Part shown: piece after piece, positions 1-8,339 of the stretch
Layout: each line of letters begins with the position of its first letter
How positions within the stretch are numbered: position 1 is the stretch's first letter
From: an uncultured Rikenellaceae bacterium
GTDB lineage: Bacteria > Bacteroidota > Bacteroidia > Bacteroidales > Rikenellaceae
Length of the DNA stretch: 64,000 nucleotides
Direction: 5' to 3'
Assembly (NCBI GenBank): GCA_944325305.1
Contig: CALUZO010000001.1
Coordinates: forward strand, 1-64,000
The notes under the pieces: generated by a model
What the model was told of the DNA's origin: nothing
The model's input: the letters and a program-made list of their open reading frames with translations, nothing else
Databases searched by the model: none
Position numbers and translations under genes: made by a program

Positions 1-386
1 GTTGCACGCTGCTGAAAGGAAGTCGAACCGTGCGACCCCTCCGGCGAGGTACAACTGTGGTACAAATTTACTCCGATTAGGACTAAACGCCAATAGCTGA
101 TTTCTCCGTTTGTTAAAACATATTAGCTGTAAATCAAGTATTTATAACGATTGATTTTATAATCGCTTGCCGCCGTTTTGTCCTGTTTTTCTCCATGCCA
201 AACTGCACAAGGCAAGTGGCCGGAGCACAGAAAAAAAACGACAGACATAGCCATGAAATGCTTCGGCAATTCAGCCGACAGGATATATATTATCTTCCGA
301 CAGGCAATTATCTTACGTGCAGGCGCGACCATCTGAGCTACCTGACTACCGACCTACACCCGCCCTTTTGTTCCCGATGCAACGCG
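1..386. other. left-edge region without a confident gene
   Basis: No convincing gene is visible. Frame 2 is open from the window edge to a TGA at 98-100 (about 32 codons), which could be the tail of a gene starting outside the window, but I do not recognise the peptide. Other open frames here are short and lack family features. The region lies downstream of the leftward penicillin-binding protein gene. I see no strong terminator hairpin. Confidence 0.4.
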
Positions 387-2771
387 CTACTGGAAAAACT
401 CGTCGGTTGTTGTCTGCGGAGCCGATGATGCATCCAATTCCTCGTCGCAATTATAGTCTATGGCACCCTGCGGCACATAGAACTTATCGTCCTGTGTCAC
501 CCCGAGCGACGGATCGGCATAAACTCGTTTCATGAACTCACCGAAGATAGGAAGAGCTAGCGTAGCCCCCTCGGCCGCACTGCGCAGATGTACGCTCTGG
601 TCCTCGCCACCGACCCATGCTCCGCCAACGAGTTTAGGCGTCACGCCAATGAACCACGCATCGCGACTCTCCTGCGATGTTCCGGTCTTGCCGCCTATCT
701 GTCCTGTAAATCCGTATCCGTTATACGTACGTTTAAGTCGGCCTCCGGTTCCCTTGTTCACGACATTCTGCAACATGCCGAGCATGGTGTATGCCGTCTG
801 CTCGCTGATGGCATCCGAAGAGACAGGTGTAAAAGTGGCTATCAGGTTTCCATAACGGTCCTCGATACGGGTGACGAATATCGGCTCGGTAAACACTCCT
901 CGGTTGACAAACGTAGAGTATGCTCCCACCATCTCGAACAACGACACATCCATAGTCCCGAGCGCCAGCGAGTAGACAGGGTCTATATAGCTGTGTATCC
1001 CCATCCTGTGTATGAAATCGGCGACGGCCTGCGGTTGCTTGCCCTGCTTCATTATCCATGCCGTGTAGTTGTTACGGCTGTTCTCGAGTCCCCAGCTCAA
1101 CGGTTTGAGTTCGCGAGTATAGAGCTCCGACTCGTCTTTGGAACTGGCCTCCTTGGGCGACCATGGATCACCTGTCGGTGTTTCGATGGTCACAGGTTCG
1201 TTCGGCACGGGCGTGCATGGAGTGTAGCCCAAATGGTCGATCGCAAAGGTGTATACGAAAGGCTTTATGGTAGAGCCTACCTGACGTTTACCCTGGGAGA
1301 CCATATCGTACTGGAAATATCTGTAATCCGGGCCGCCGACATAGGCCTTTACATGACCGTTAGTCGGGTCCATGGCCATGAACGAAGCCCGCATAATGCG
1401 TTTGTAGTAAAGTATCGAATCGCGCGGAGTCATCAACGTATCCACCTGGCCCTGGTATGTGAATATCTGCATTTTAGCCGGCGTGTCGAAGGCTTTTGCT
1501 ATTTCGTCGGCCGAGGCTCCCGCCTTCTTCATCGACATGTAACGGTCGGAGTAGCGCATGGCGTTATTGATTATACGCTCTATCTGCGCCTTGCTTTGGC
1601 CGATAAACTGTACCTTCTCGCGTTTGAACTGGCGGTCGTACTGCGGCTGTATTTCGTTGGCGAGACGGTTGTACACGGCTTCCTCGGCATATTTCTGCAT
1701 CGTAGAATTGATGGTCGTGTATATTTTCAATCCGTCGGTGTAGACGTTATAATTCGTCCCGTCGGCTTTTTTGTTCTTTATGCACCAGCCATAGAGAGGG
1801 TTGGTGTCCCAACGTCTCAGTTCCTGTTCGAAGTCCCATTCGTTGCGGAACTGCGATTTGGTCGGACGTTTCATATTCATAACCGCACGAAGTCTTTCGC
1901 GGAAATACGTACCTGTACCCTGCGTATGGGTAATTGGATGGTAGTCGAGCACTATTGGCAGTTGCTTGAGCGAATCGCGTTCGGCCTTGGTCAGAAAATC
2001 GCATGAGGCCATGCGGTCGAGCACCACATTGCGGCGGCGAAGCGATCTCTCCGGATTGCGCACCGGATCGTAAGCCGTTGGTGCATTCACCATTCCCACG
2101 AGCAGTGCCGCCTCGTTTATGGTAAGTTCGTGAGGCAGTTTGTTGAAAAAAGTTTGCGAAGCAGACTTGATTCCCATTGCGTTACGGCTGTATCCAACCG
2201 TATTGAGATACATGGTGATTATCTCCTCTTTCGTATAGTTGTACTCCAAACGGACGGCGGTTATCCACTCCTTCAACTTGAATACCAGGATATTCGATCG
2301 TCCCACATCTTCCCCGATGCTTTCGCGTATCTTGAAAAGATTCTTGGCAAGTTGTTGCGTCAGGGTGCTGCCTCCGCCTTGGCTGTTGAATGTCAACATC
2401 CCGAAAGCGACACGGGCCAATGCTATGAAGTCTATGCCCGAATGAGAATAAAACCTCATGTCCTCGGTAGAGACGAGTGCAGCGACCAGAGAATCATTCA
2501 ATTCGCTGTAAGACACGTCGGAACGGCTCTCGATAAAGAACTGTCCTATAATCTTCCCGTCCTCGGAATATATCTCCGTGGCGAGGTTGGTTTTCGGGTT
2601 TTCGAGTTCCTCGAAAGTGGGAAGCCGGCCGAAGGCGCCGGCGGCTATAAGACCGATCATTACGAACAATACCACAAAGGGAGCGGCCACTATTACCCAC
2701 AGCCATTTCACAGCCTTGCGGCTGTTGAGTATACCCGATCGTTTTTCTTGAATTTCTTTTTTTTGTACCAT
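387..2771 (-). CDS. mrcA: class A penicillin-binding protein (PBP1A-type)
   Basis: Bifunctional peptidoglycan synthase of 794 aa, a usual length for Bacteroidetes PBP1A. It polymerises glycan strands from lipid II and cross-links the stem peptides, acting in the periplasm while anchored in the inner membrane. A cytoplasmic basic N-terminus is followed by one membrane segment (about residues 22-48). The glycosyltransferase domain (GT51) shows the motif STEDMRFYSHSGID, and GGGSTLTQQLAKN follows. The transpeptidase domain shows the serine motif GSTIKPF, then SRNN, and the KTGTS box near the C-terminus. It is monocistronic by spacing. A Bacteroidetes-type promoter lies just upstream. Long open frames on the opposite strand are shadows of this gene. 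The family assignment is secure; the choice of PBP1A over a PBP1C-type name rests on length and motif order. Confidence 0.95.
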   Translation of the reverse strand: MVQKKEIQEKRSGILNSRKAVKWLWVIVAAPFVVLFVMIGLIAAGAFGRLPTFEELENPKTNLATEIYSEDGKIIGQFFIESRSDVSYSELNDSLVAALVSTEDMRFYSHSGIDFIALARVAFGMLTFNSQGGGSTLTQQLAKNLFKIRESIGEDVGRSNILVFKLKEWITAVRLEYNYTKEEIITMYLNTVGYSRNAMGIKSASQTFFNKLPHELTINEAALLVGMVNAPTAYDPVRNPERSLRRRNVVLDRMASCDFLTKAERDSLKQLPIVLDYHPITHTQGTGTYFRERLRAVMNMKRPTKSQFRNEWDFEQELRRWDTNPLYGWCIKNKKADGTNYNVYTDGLKIYTTINSTMQKYAEEAVYNRLANEIQPQYDRQFKREKVQFIGQSKAQIERIINNAMRYSDRYMSMKKAGASADEIAKAFDTPAKMQIFTYQGQVDTLMTPRDSILYYKRIMRASFMAMDPTNGHVKAYVGGPDYRYFQYDMVSQGKRQVGSTIKPFVYTFAIDHLGYTPCTPVPNEPVTIETPTGDPWSPKEASSKDESELYTRELKPLSWGLENSRNNYTAWIMKQGKQPQAVADFIHRMGIHSYIDPVYSLALGTMDVSLFEMVGAYSTFVNRGVFTEPIFVTRIEDRYGNLIATFTPVSSDAISEQTAYTMLGMLQNVVNKGTGGRLKRTYNGYGFTGQIGGKTGTSQESRDAWFIGVTPKLVGGAWVGGEDQSVHLRSAAEGATLALPIFGEFMKRVYADPSLGVTQDDKFYVPQGAIDYNCDEELDASSAPQTTTDEFFQ

Positions 2772-2788
2772 ATGCTGAACTTACCCCG

Positions 2789-2821
2789 CAAAGGTAATTA
2801 TTTTATCTTTTCCGCCGACAA
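2789..2821 (-). promoter_or_regulatory. candidate promoter of the PBP1A gene
   Basis: Read on the minus strand, TACCTTTG (2789-2796) matches the Bacteroidetes -7 element TAnnTTTG. A TTG (2819-2821) stands 22 bases upstream of it. The -7 box lies about 17 bases before the start codon at 2771. The match is by eye only, and the -33 element is minimal. Confidence 0.45.
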
Positions 2822-2906
2822 TCGGCGATGCCGGCATGGGTTATTACCGACACTTAGTGTGTTATATAACGTCTTTGGTTAGCAGATATTTTATGCGCAT
2901 ACCGAT

Positions 2907-5786
2907 CTAAAGCGGCAACGAAACTCCGACACCGACCTGCACTCCCGAGTCGTTAGGTTTATAAATGCCTATCCTGACGCTCCCCTGCGAGTTGAAAGGC
3001 AGGGCAATGGGTATCATATCGAGTATTATGTCTCCGCCGAACGACCACGTACGCATATCCCGTATCCCTAAGCCTGCATAACGCAGATCCCTCTCCCAGA
3101 AAGCCATATCGAACCCGAGGCTCAGGCGCACTCTTGTTATGTAGAGTACGGCCGGGATCCCTGTTTCGGGATAGCACAGCGGCAACTGGTAATCCACCGA
3201 GAAACCCGAATATTTTCCTGGATTCAGCCTGTCGTAATCGGCGCCGCGCGGAAAGTAGTCGTCGGAACGAGATCCGTACAACCCCTCGCCGATAACATGC
3301 TGTATATTTCCCCTGAGCCTGATGCCGTGGTTCGGGAAAAATCCAGGCGTATAAACGCGGCCGAAGAATTCCAACAGATTACTGTACATATCGTTGAACG
3401 GGTTGCCTGAAGCGCTCACGCCAACCATATATCCCCAGCGCGGCTGGAAATCGCGATAGGCCATCTGCACATTGTCGCTAAACTGGATAGCGGCGCCGAG
3501 TTTCTGATATCCGGTTCTGAATCTGAGTCCAGACTTGTCATACACGAACTGACCGTCGCGGAATTTCAGCCCGCCCGAGATTATTCTCGCATTGTTATGC
3601 TCTATCTCTATCTGTGGGGTCAGTCGACGTACATGATAACCCGACGAGAGCGTTATCGGCAGGTATACCAGCCCTTTGACATTGTAATAATTACCTGGTC
3701 TGTAAGCGGGATCGAGCGTTCCAAGCCCGGCACGGTAGTCGTATTGGTCGCGAGTACTCCATTCGGCACTCACTTCGAATTTTGGGGCCCAACCGTAGTA
3801 GCGGAATTTCCCCGAGACATAATGCTCTTTCTGTTTATAACGGTAGCCGAGCTGCGAAAATGTCGAATTGAGTTGGTTCTGCGAAAGCAGCGTAACCCCT
3901 GTCCCGAAATTGAATTCACTGCCTTCGATCAACTCAAACGAATCGAAATAGAAAGGCGCCCAACTATGTACCTGAATAAGATTCAGCCCTTTACGGTATT
4001 TGCGGGTTTCGTAACGGGTAGTATCTTCGACCCTCACATCGTCCATGTTTATGACGTTCCATTTGCGGCGTTGGGGGTTGACCACATTCTTCGGAAGTTT
4101 AGACCACTGTACCTCTTTCATAACCTTACCCTCGTCCTGTACCGACAATCGGTATCCATCTTTGGAGAATGTCGTCATGACCACCCTGCCGTCTCCCAGC
4201 GGGGCTGGCGAGAAAGAGCCGTATTTGGACTCCGTAATGGCATATTCCCGGCCTTCGGCGAGATCGTACATATGGGCTTCATCCTTGCCTGTAGCTATCG
4301 AATTGTAGTACAATTTGCCATCCTTCGCGCGCAGGTTAGCCATCGTCGAACGAGTCGGTCTGGTAACCATTGTGAACGAATCATCTCCCCGCAAAACATT
4401 TCCTATCCACATTCCGGCATCACTCAAACCTATAAAGTAGAATCCATTGGTAGCATTATCGAAGGCAAGCCCGTGTACCGAAACCGTATCTGGCAATGCA
4501 ATGCTCCAGTCGCCGTGTTTTATCGAATACGAGCCGTCGTAATTATATTCCGCCATGGCATAACCGCCGTCGTCCATGGCTATGGGATATACCGTTCTGC
4601 GTTCGCCCTTGACGATTCCCTTTTTCCCGGTGGTCGGATCGAACCAGCAAAGCTGCGAATTGACGCGCTGTGCCCAGAAGGTACTCTGACGGTATTCCGC
4701 CCAATACACCTTCCCGCCGGCTGTCGACATCGGCGAGCTGAGCGAACCAGGACGCATCACGACCTTCTCTTTCCCGTCCGGAGTTACCGACACCATGCCG
4801 ACCGGACGCACGAGATCGTCTTTAAATGCGAGAATCGAACCGTCTGGCAGACCTATCGGAGAAGAGTAGGTAGTATAAGTCTTACCCACAGGGACAATCG
4901 GAGTGGAACTGTCCTCTACCTGCGGCAAAGTTTTCCAGAACGTCCACAGATCGTCGAAGGTTTCGTGGAATAGCTTTTTAGGCGTGGTATAATGATTCTT
5001 GTCAAGATAAAAATGGTTTGTGAAAAACATCAGCGGTTGGCGGGATGCGTCTTTCGCCACCCTGCCCCATGCGTTGAGACCATACTTCGTGTCGGCATAG
5101 GATACTATCTGATAGCCCAGTTCGTACTGGCTGGGCATCGGATAGCGGAACGAACCGCTGAAGTACTGGTCGCGCGAGAATTTCATATTCTCGTAGCAGA
5201 AGGCGCGGTACTGCATGGTGAAAGAGGGTTGGAGTCCACGACCGAAATCGGTCATCTGCGTTTCGGCCAACACGGCATCGCCTTCGAGGAACCAGTATGA
5301 CAACAGGATTGTTCCGAGCAGCGAACCCTGCTCGCCGAGCAGAGCATTCAGGTATTTCACGAATCCGCTCGTGAGATTGTTATACTGAACGCTGTGGCGG
5401 TATTCGTGTATGGCAAGTTGCTTCGTCCATGGCGTAGCGTACAGGGTCTGCGAAGGGGTAACGATCAGTTCGATTCTTTTTGGGGCGAGCATCACAAGAC
5501 CGTTCGACTGAAAATTCTGGGTGTGCATTATAACCGGCATCTTCATGGGGCCCAGTTCGAAACCCTCGCTGATGTAAGGCCTCACAGTATCCATGTAATT
5601 GACGATCCGCGCGGCATGCCGGTCATAAGTACGCGGAAAAATATAGCTGCCGTCCAAAGTCTTTATCCTGTTCCACTTTACCGATGCCGGATCCTGTCCC
5701 CAGTCGTAATACTGGCCGGACGCGATGTGGCAGCACAGGACCATTGCGGATACAGTCAAACAGAGCCTCGCGAATCTACTTTTCAT
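2907..5786 (-). CDS. exported HEXXH / beta-propeller / outer-membrane barrel protein
   Basis: A 959-aa protein with an N-terminal signal peptide (about residues 1-24, cleavage after IASG). Residues 127-131 read HEYRH, an HEXXH zinc-metallopeptidase motif, followed by WFLEGDAVLAET at about 165-176, where the Glu is well placed to be the third ligand of a gluzincin. The middle third has repeated short strands typical of a TolB/WD40-like propeller. The last 300 residues alternate aromatic and polar strands and end in VGVSLPL, like an outer-membrane barrel. Similar proteins are common in Bacteroidetes and usually labelled hypothetical or TolB-like. A role as a surface or periplasmic peptidase is inference; no substrate can be named. 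The gene stands alone, with 136 bp to the PBP gene downstream. Confidence 0.8.
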   Translation of the reverse strand: MKSRFARLCLTVSAMVLCCHIASGQYYDWGQDPASVKWNRIKTLDGSYIFPRTYDRHAARIVNYMDTVRPYISEGFELGPMKMPVIMHTQNFQSNGLVMLAPKRIELIVTPSQTLYATPWTKQLAIHEYRHSVQYNNLTSGFVKYLNALLGEQGSLLGTILLSYWFLEGDAVLAETQMTDFGRGLQPSFTMQYRAFCYENMKFSRDQYFSGSFRYPMPSQYELGYQIVSYADTKYGLNAWGRVAKDASRQPLMFFTNHFYLDKNHYTTPKKLFHETFDDLWTFWKTLPQVEDSSTPIVPVGKTYTTYSSPIGLPDGSILAFKDDLVRPVGMVSVTPDGKEKVVMRPGSLSSPMSTAGGKVYWAEYRQSTFWAQRVNSQLCWFDPTTGKKGIVKGERRTVYPIAMDDGGYAMAEYNYDGSYSIKHGDWSIALPDTVSVHGLAFDNATNGFYFIGLSDAGMWIGNVLRGDDSFTMVTRPTRSTMANLRAKDGKLYYNSIATGKDEAHMYDLAEGREYAITESKYGSFSPAPLGDGRVVMTTFSKDGYRLSVQDEGKVMKEVQWSKLPKNVVNPQRRKWNVINMDDVRVEDTTRYETRKYRKGLNLIQVHSWAPFYFDSFELIEGSEFNFGTGVTLLSQNQLNSTFSQLGYRYKQKEHYVSGKFRYYGWAPKFEVSAEWSTRDQYDYRAGLGTLDPAYRPGNYYNVKGLVYLPITLSSGYHVRRLTPQIEIEHNNARIISGGLKFRDGQFVYDKSGLRFRTGYQKLGAAIQFSDNVQMAYRDFQPRWGYMVGVSASGNPFNDMYSNLLEFFGRVYTPGFFPNHGIRLRGNIQHVIGEGLYGSRSDDYFPRGADYDRLNPGKYSGFSVDYQLPLCYPETGIPAVLYITRVRLSLGFDMAFWERDLRYAGLGIRDMRTWSFGGDIILDMIPIALPFNSQGSVRIGIYKPNDSGVQVGVGVSLPL

Positions 5787-6103
5787 TCATTTCCATTTTA
5801 CTTCATAAACAATCGGGCGAGTCTGATCTTAACCGCCGCGGGGATTGCCGCAGACAAAAAAGCCTGACGTAATGTCGGAACCAAACCGGTCAACAAACCC
5901 ACACGACGACCGACAGGACGAACAACGACAGTCTCGGCCTTGAAAACAATACTACTTCAACGTTCTGTGCCTGTCCTTCAAGAGTTTCACACACATTACG
6001 GCAAAAACAACGACAACGAATTCTCAGCCAACCGGGCAAGCCGCAAAAAATAACACCTTCCAGACAGAGGTGCAGGCCAAACTCGCCCCAGGCCTCCAGC
6101 ATA
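5787..6103. other. intergenic region, no supported gene
   Basis: This stretch separates the SUI1-type gene from the large exported protein. A 70-codon open frame on the minus strand (5890-6102) begins right after the SUI1 stop, but it is rich in Cys, Arg and Val, resembles no family I know, and looks like chance translation. I see no convincing promoter of the TAnnTTTG type for the gene downstream. Confidence 0.4.
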
Positions 6104-6451
6104 TCAACCGCCGGCCTTCTTGGCTTTATACCCAGCCTTCAAAAGCAAGTCTACGACCCGGTCACGGAAATCTCCCTGTATGATTATTTCGCCCTCTTTG
6201 GCCGAACCGCCCACGCCGCATTTATTCTTAAGCATCGAGGCCAGTTCGCGCAAGTCCTCATCAGAGCCTACAAACCCCTTAACGAGCGTCACCTGCTTGC
6301 CCGCACGTTGTTTGCGGTCGAGCCATACACGCAGATCCTGCGCGGATGGTTCGAGCGTCCGGCAACCGACCTCCTCTGCAGTTTCGTATTTATAATCCGG
6401 ATTCGTGGAATAGACCATTCCCAAACGCGACTTCCAATCATTGTTACTCAT
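6104..6451 (-). CDS. SUI1-family translation initiation factor (YciH-like)
   Basis: A 115-aa protein whose C-terminal two thirds form a SUI1/eIF1 domain: the basic loop DRKQRAGKQVTLVKGF, then the acidic-helix region and the typical ending around GGSAKEGEIIIQGDFRDRVVDLL. Bacterial SUI1 proteins such as YciH are known to influence start-site fidelity on the 30S subunit in vitro; their cellular role is not well settled. The length fits the bacterial family. It appears to be transcribed alone from a promoter at 6478-6507, divergent from the DUF4435 gene. Confidence 0.9.
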   Translation of the reverse strand: MSNNDWKSRLGMVYSTNPDYKYETAEEVGCRTLEPSAQDLRVWLDRKQRAGKQVTLVKGFVGSDEDLRELASMLKNKCGVGGSAKEGEIIIQGDFRDRVVDLLLKAGYKAKKAGG

Positions 6452-6477
6452 CGTGTCATCAACGGTTGATTCATTCG

Positions 6478-6507
6478 CAAAGATACAAGAATCCTTTTGA
6501 TTGCCAA
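6478..6507 (-). promoter_or_regulatory. candidate promoter of the SUI1 gene
   Basis: On the minus strand TATCTTTG (6478-6485) matches TAnnTTTG exactly, with TTG (6505-6507) 19 bases upstream. The spacing is within the normal range for the Bacteroidetes primary sigma factor. It lies about 27 bases before the start codon. Confidence 0.55.
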
Positions 6508-6825
6508 CAACATTCTAACATTTGCCGCCATACGTGCAGAGTAGTATCCAACCCGGGCACTAATATAAACAAATGTTTCTCATACACTACGTCAATTACG
6601 GCAACAAAAATAATTCCACACTCACCGAAAAATGACATGACCACGTTACATCGCCATAACAAGTAAACGAGACAAGGCAATCTACAAAACAGACTCGACA
6701 CATATCGCCAGATTTTATAAAAAAATACGGGATACACTCTCGGGCACAAAACAAGCAGGACTGTTTTCATTCGCTCATTTCCCAGTATAAATTGTATGAC
6801 ACATGTCGGATAAATTCGTTTAAAC

Positions 6826-6856
6826 TTGCCTTATCATTTAGCTTTCATTACATTTG
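6826..6856 (+). promoter_or_regulatory. candidate promoter of the DUF4435 gene
   Basis: TTG (6826-6828), 20 bases, then TACATTTG (6849-6856), an exact match to the Bacteroidetes -33/-7 pattern. Transcription would start near 6863, just before the ATG at 6875. This also argues against the upstream in-frame TTG at 6854, which lies inside the -7 box. Confidence 0.6.
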
Positions 6857-6874
6857 TACAAACCAAAGTGGAAG

Positions 6875-8029
6875 ATGAGTCGCAAGTCTAATCGCAGATA
6901 CTCCCAGCGCGCAAAGGAACGCGAAAACCGAGAGGCACAGAATAAAAAGCGTCATGAATACGACCCTTATACCGACTTCCACCGTAAGGGCGACTCCAAT
7001 GTCAACATATATAAGGGCGAGCGAAACGAACAGAGCGGATGGTCGCGTTACAAACAGACACTGCTCGAACAGATGCCCGTGAAGCTTCCTGCCGATCCTG
7101 CAAAAAAAATGGTTCAGGTATTCGTGGAAGGTTATGAGGATGTCGCTTTCTGGCGCGGCATATTCGACGAATACGAAAGCAGCACCCTGACTTTCGAAGT
7201 CTCGGTACCTCCGCGCGAGGACCTGGCCAAAGGGAAAAAAGTCTTGATGGGAATGATCCCTGACACCACGCCTTACCGCATACTTTGCGTAGACAGTGAC
7301 TTCGACTATCTGTTCGGCAACTCTACCGACCAGTCAAGGATCATAAACAATACGCCTTATCTTTTCCACACATATGCGTATGCGACCGAGAATTTCCTGT
7401 GCTACGCGCCCTCGCTTCACAACGTCTGCGTCAAGGCCACGAAAAACGATGCACGGATATTCGACTTCGAGAAATTCCTTCACGAGTACTCCCGCATCAT
7501 ATATCCGCTCTTCATATGGTATGCCTACTCGGCCCACCTCAAAAACGAAAACGTATTTACGCTGCTCGAATTCAAAAGCAGCGTAAAATTGGGCTACGTC
7601 GAGGTGGAAAAGAACGGAGCCGACACTCTCGAATGGCTTAAAAACCAGGTTCGCAAACGGTTGGAGATCCTGCATCGCAACAATCCCGACTACGTCAAGC
7701 AACTACCCGCTTTCATGCGCAAACTACAACAGCGTGGCCTGCGTCCAGAGGATACCTACATGTACATGCAGGGACATACACTCATGGATAACGTCGTGAT
7801 AATAATGCTGAACGCGGTATGCGAACAACTGAAACTAATGTGCAACATTCGCATCAACACATCGTCAAAAACAGGAGTGGCTCTCAAAAACGAATTGAGC
7901 AATTATAACAATTCGTTACGCAACGTGCGCGACGTTCTTCTCGACAACGAGACCTACAAAGATTGTCCGCTGTACAAAAAACTGCAGCAGGACATCGAGA
8001 GCTACATAATGACCCTGCAACAGCAATAG
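6875..8029 (+). CDS. DUF4435 (Toprim-like) protein
   Basis: 384 aa from the ATG at 6875. The first 60 residues are basic and low in complexity. A Toprim-like DUF4435 domain follows: QVFVEGYEDVAFW carries the acidic residue expected after the first strand, and RILCVDSDFDYLFG carries the DxD motif. The C-terminal half is helical and unassigned. DUF4435 is related to the Toprim domains of OLD-family nucleases and of AriB in the PARIS anti-phage system, but no ATPase partner gene is next to it, so a defence role is not supported by context. Toprim chemistry (metal-dependent cleavage or binding of nucleic acid) is inference from the motifs. Monocistronic, with its own promoter at 6826-6856. Confidence 0.75.
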   Translation: MSRKSNRRYSQRAKERENREAQNKKRHEYDPYTDFHRKGDSNVNIYKGERNEQSGWSRYKQTLLEQMPVKLPADPAKKMVQVFVEGYEDVAFWRGIFDEYESSTLTFEVSVPPREDLAKGKKVLMGMIPDTTPYRILCVDSDFDYLFGNSTDQSRIINNTPYLFHTYAYATENFLCYAPSLHNVCVKATKNDARIFDFEKFLHEYSRIIYPLFIWYAYSAHLKNENVFTLLEFKSSVKLGYVEVEKNGADTLEWLKNQVRKRLEILHRNNPDYVKQLPAFMRKLQQRGLRPEDTYMYMQGHTLMDNVVIIMLNAVCEQLKLMCNIRINTSSKTGVALKNELSNYNNSLRNVRDVLLDNETYKDCPLYKKLQQDIESYIMTLQQQ

Positions 8030-8339
8030 GCATACCGGCAATTATTACCCCTATTCTGTCAGACCATGATGAGGACAGAACCAAACGTAAATGTCGGACT
8101 TTTGCCATCCGATATCGGACAGCACCGGAAAATTCCGAAAAATTCTCGTCGAGACGACCGCAGACGGCACCGGAAAACAATGCCATGCCTCCATGTTTAT
8201 TTCGAATCAGTTCCGTACCGCTCCGGAATCGACATGCAGCCGGTTTTCGCCAGCATCATTCTCCCTACTCCCGACGGTGAGGGCTGAAAATCCATTTTGC
8301 AATTACCAAAAGCAAACAGCTACCGGCAGGGTCTTTACG
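8030..8339. other. intergenic region between convergent genes
   Basis: The DUF4435 gene (plus) and copA (minus) converge here. Open frames on both strands are short and resemble no family. I see no long perfect terminator stem, unlike at the other convergent junctions in this window. Confidence 0.4.

Noticed and set aside
588-2006. Long open frame (472 codons) opposite the penicillin-binding protein gene
   Set aside because: It is antisense to a gene with clear family motifs and shows no recognisable protein pattern; high Arg, His and Val content is typical of a shadow frame.
3597-4973. 458-codon open frame opposite the HEXXH/propeller gene
   Set aside because: Shadow of the opposite gene; no domain recognisable.
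5890-6102. Small leftward gene after SUI1
   Set aside because: Composition rich in Cys, Arg and Val, no family, no start signals; likely chance.
6854-6874. TTG start for the DUF4435 protein
   Set aside because: The TTG is part of the predicted -7 box, upstream of the probable transcript start.
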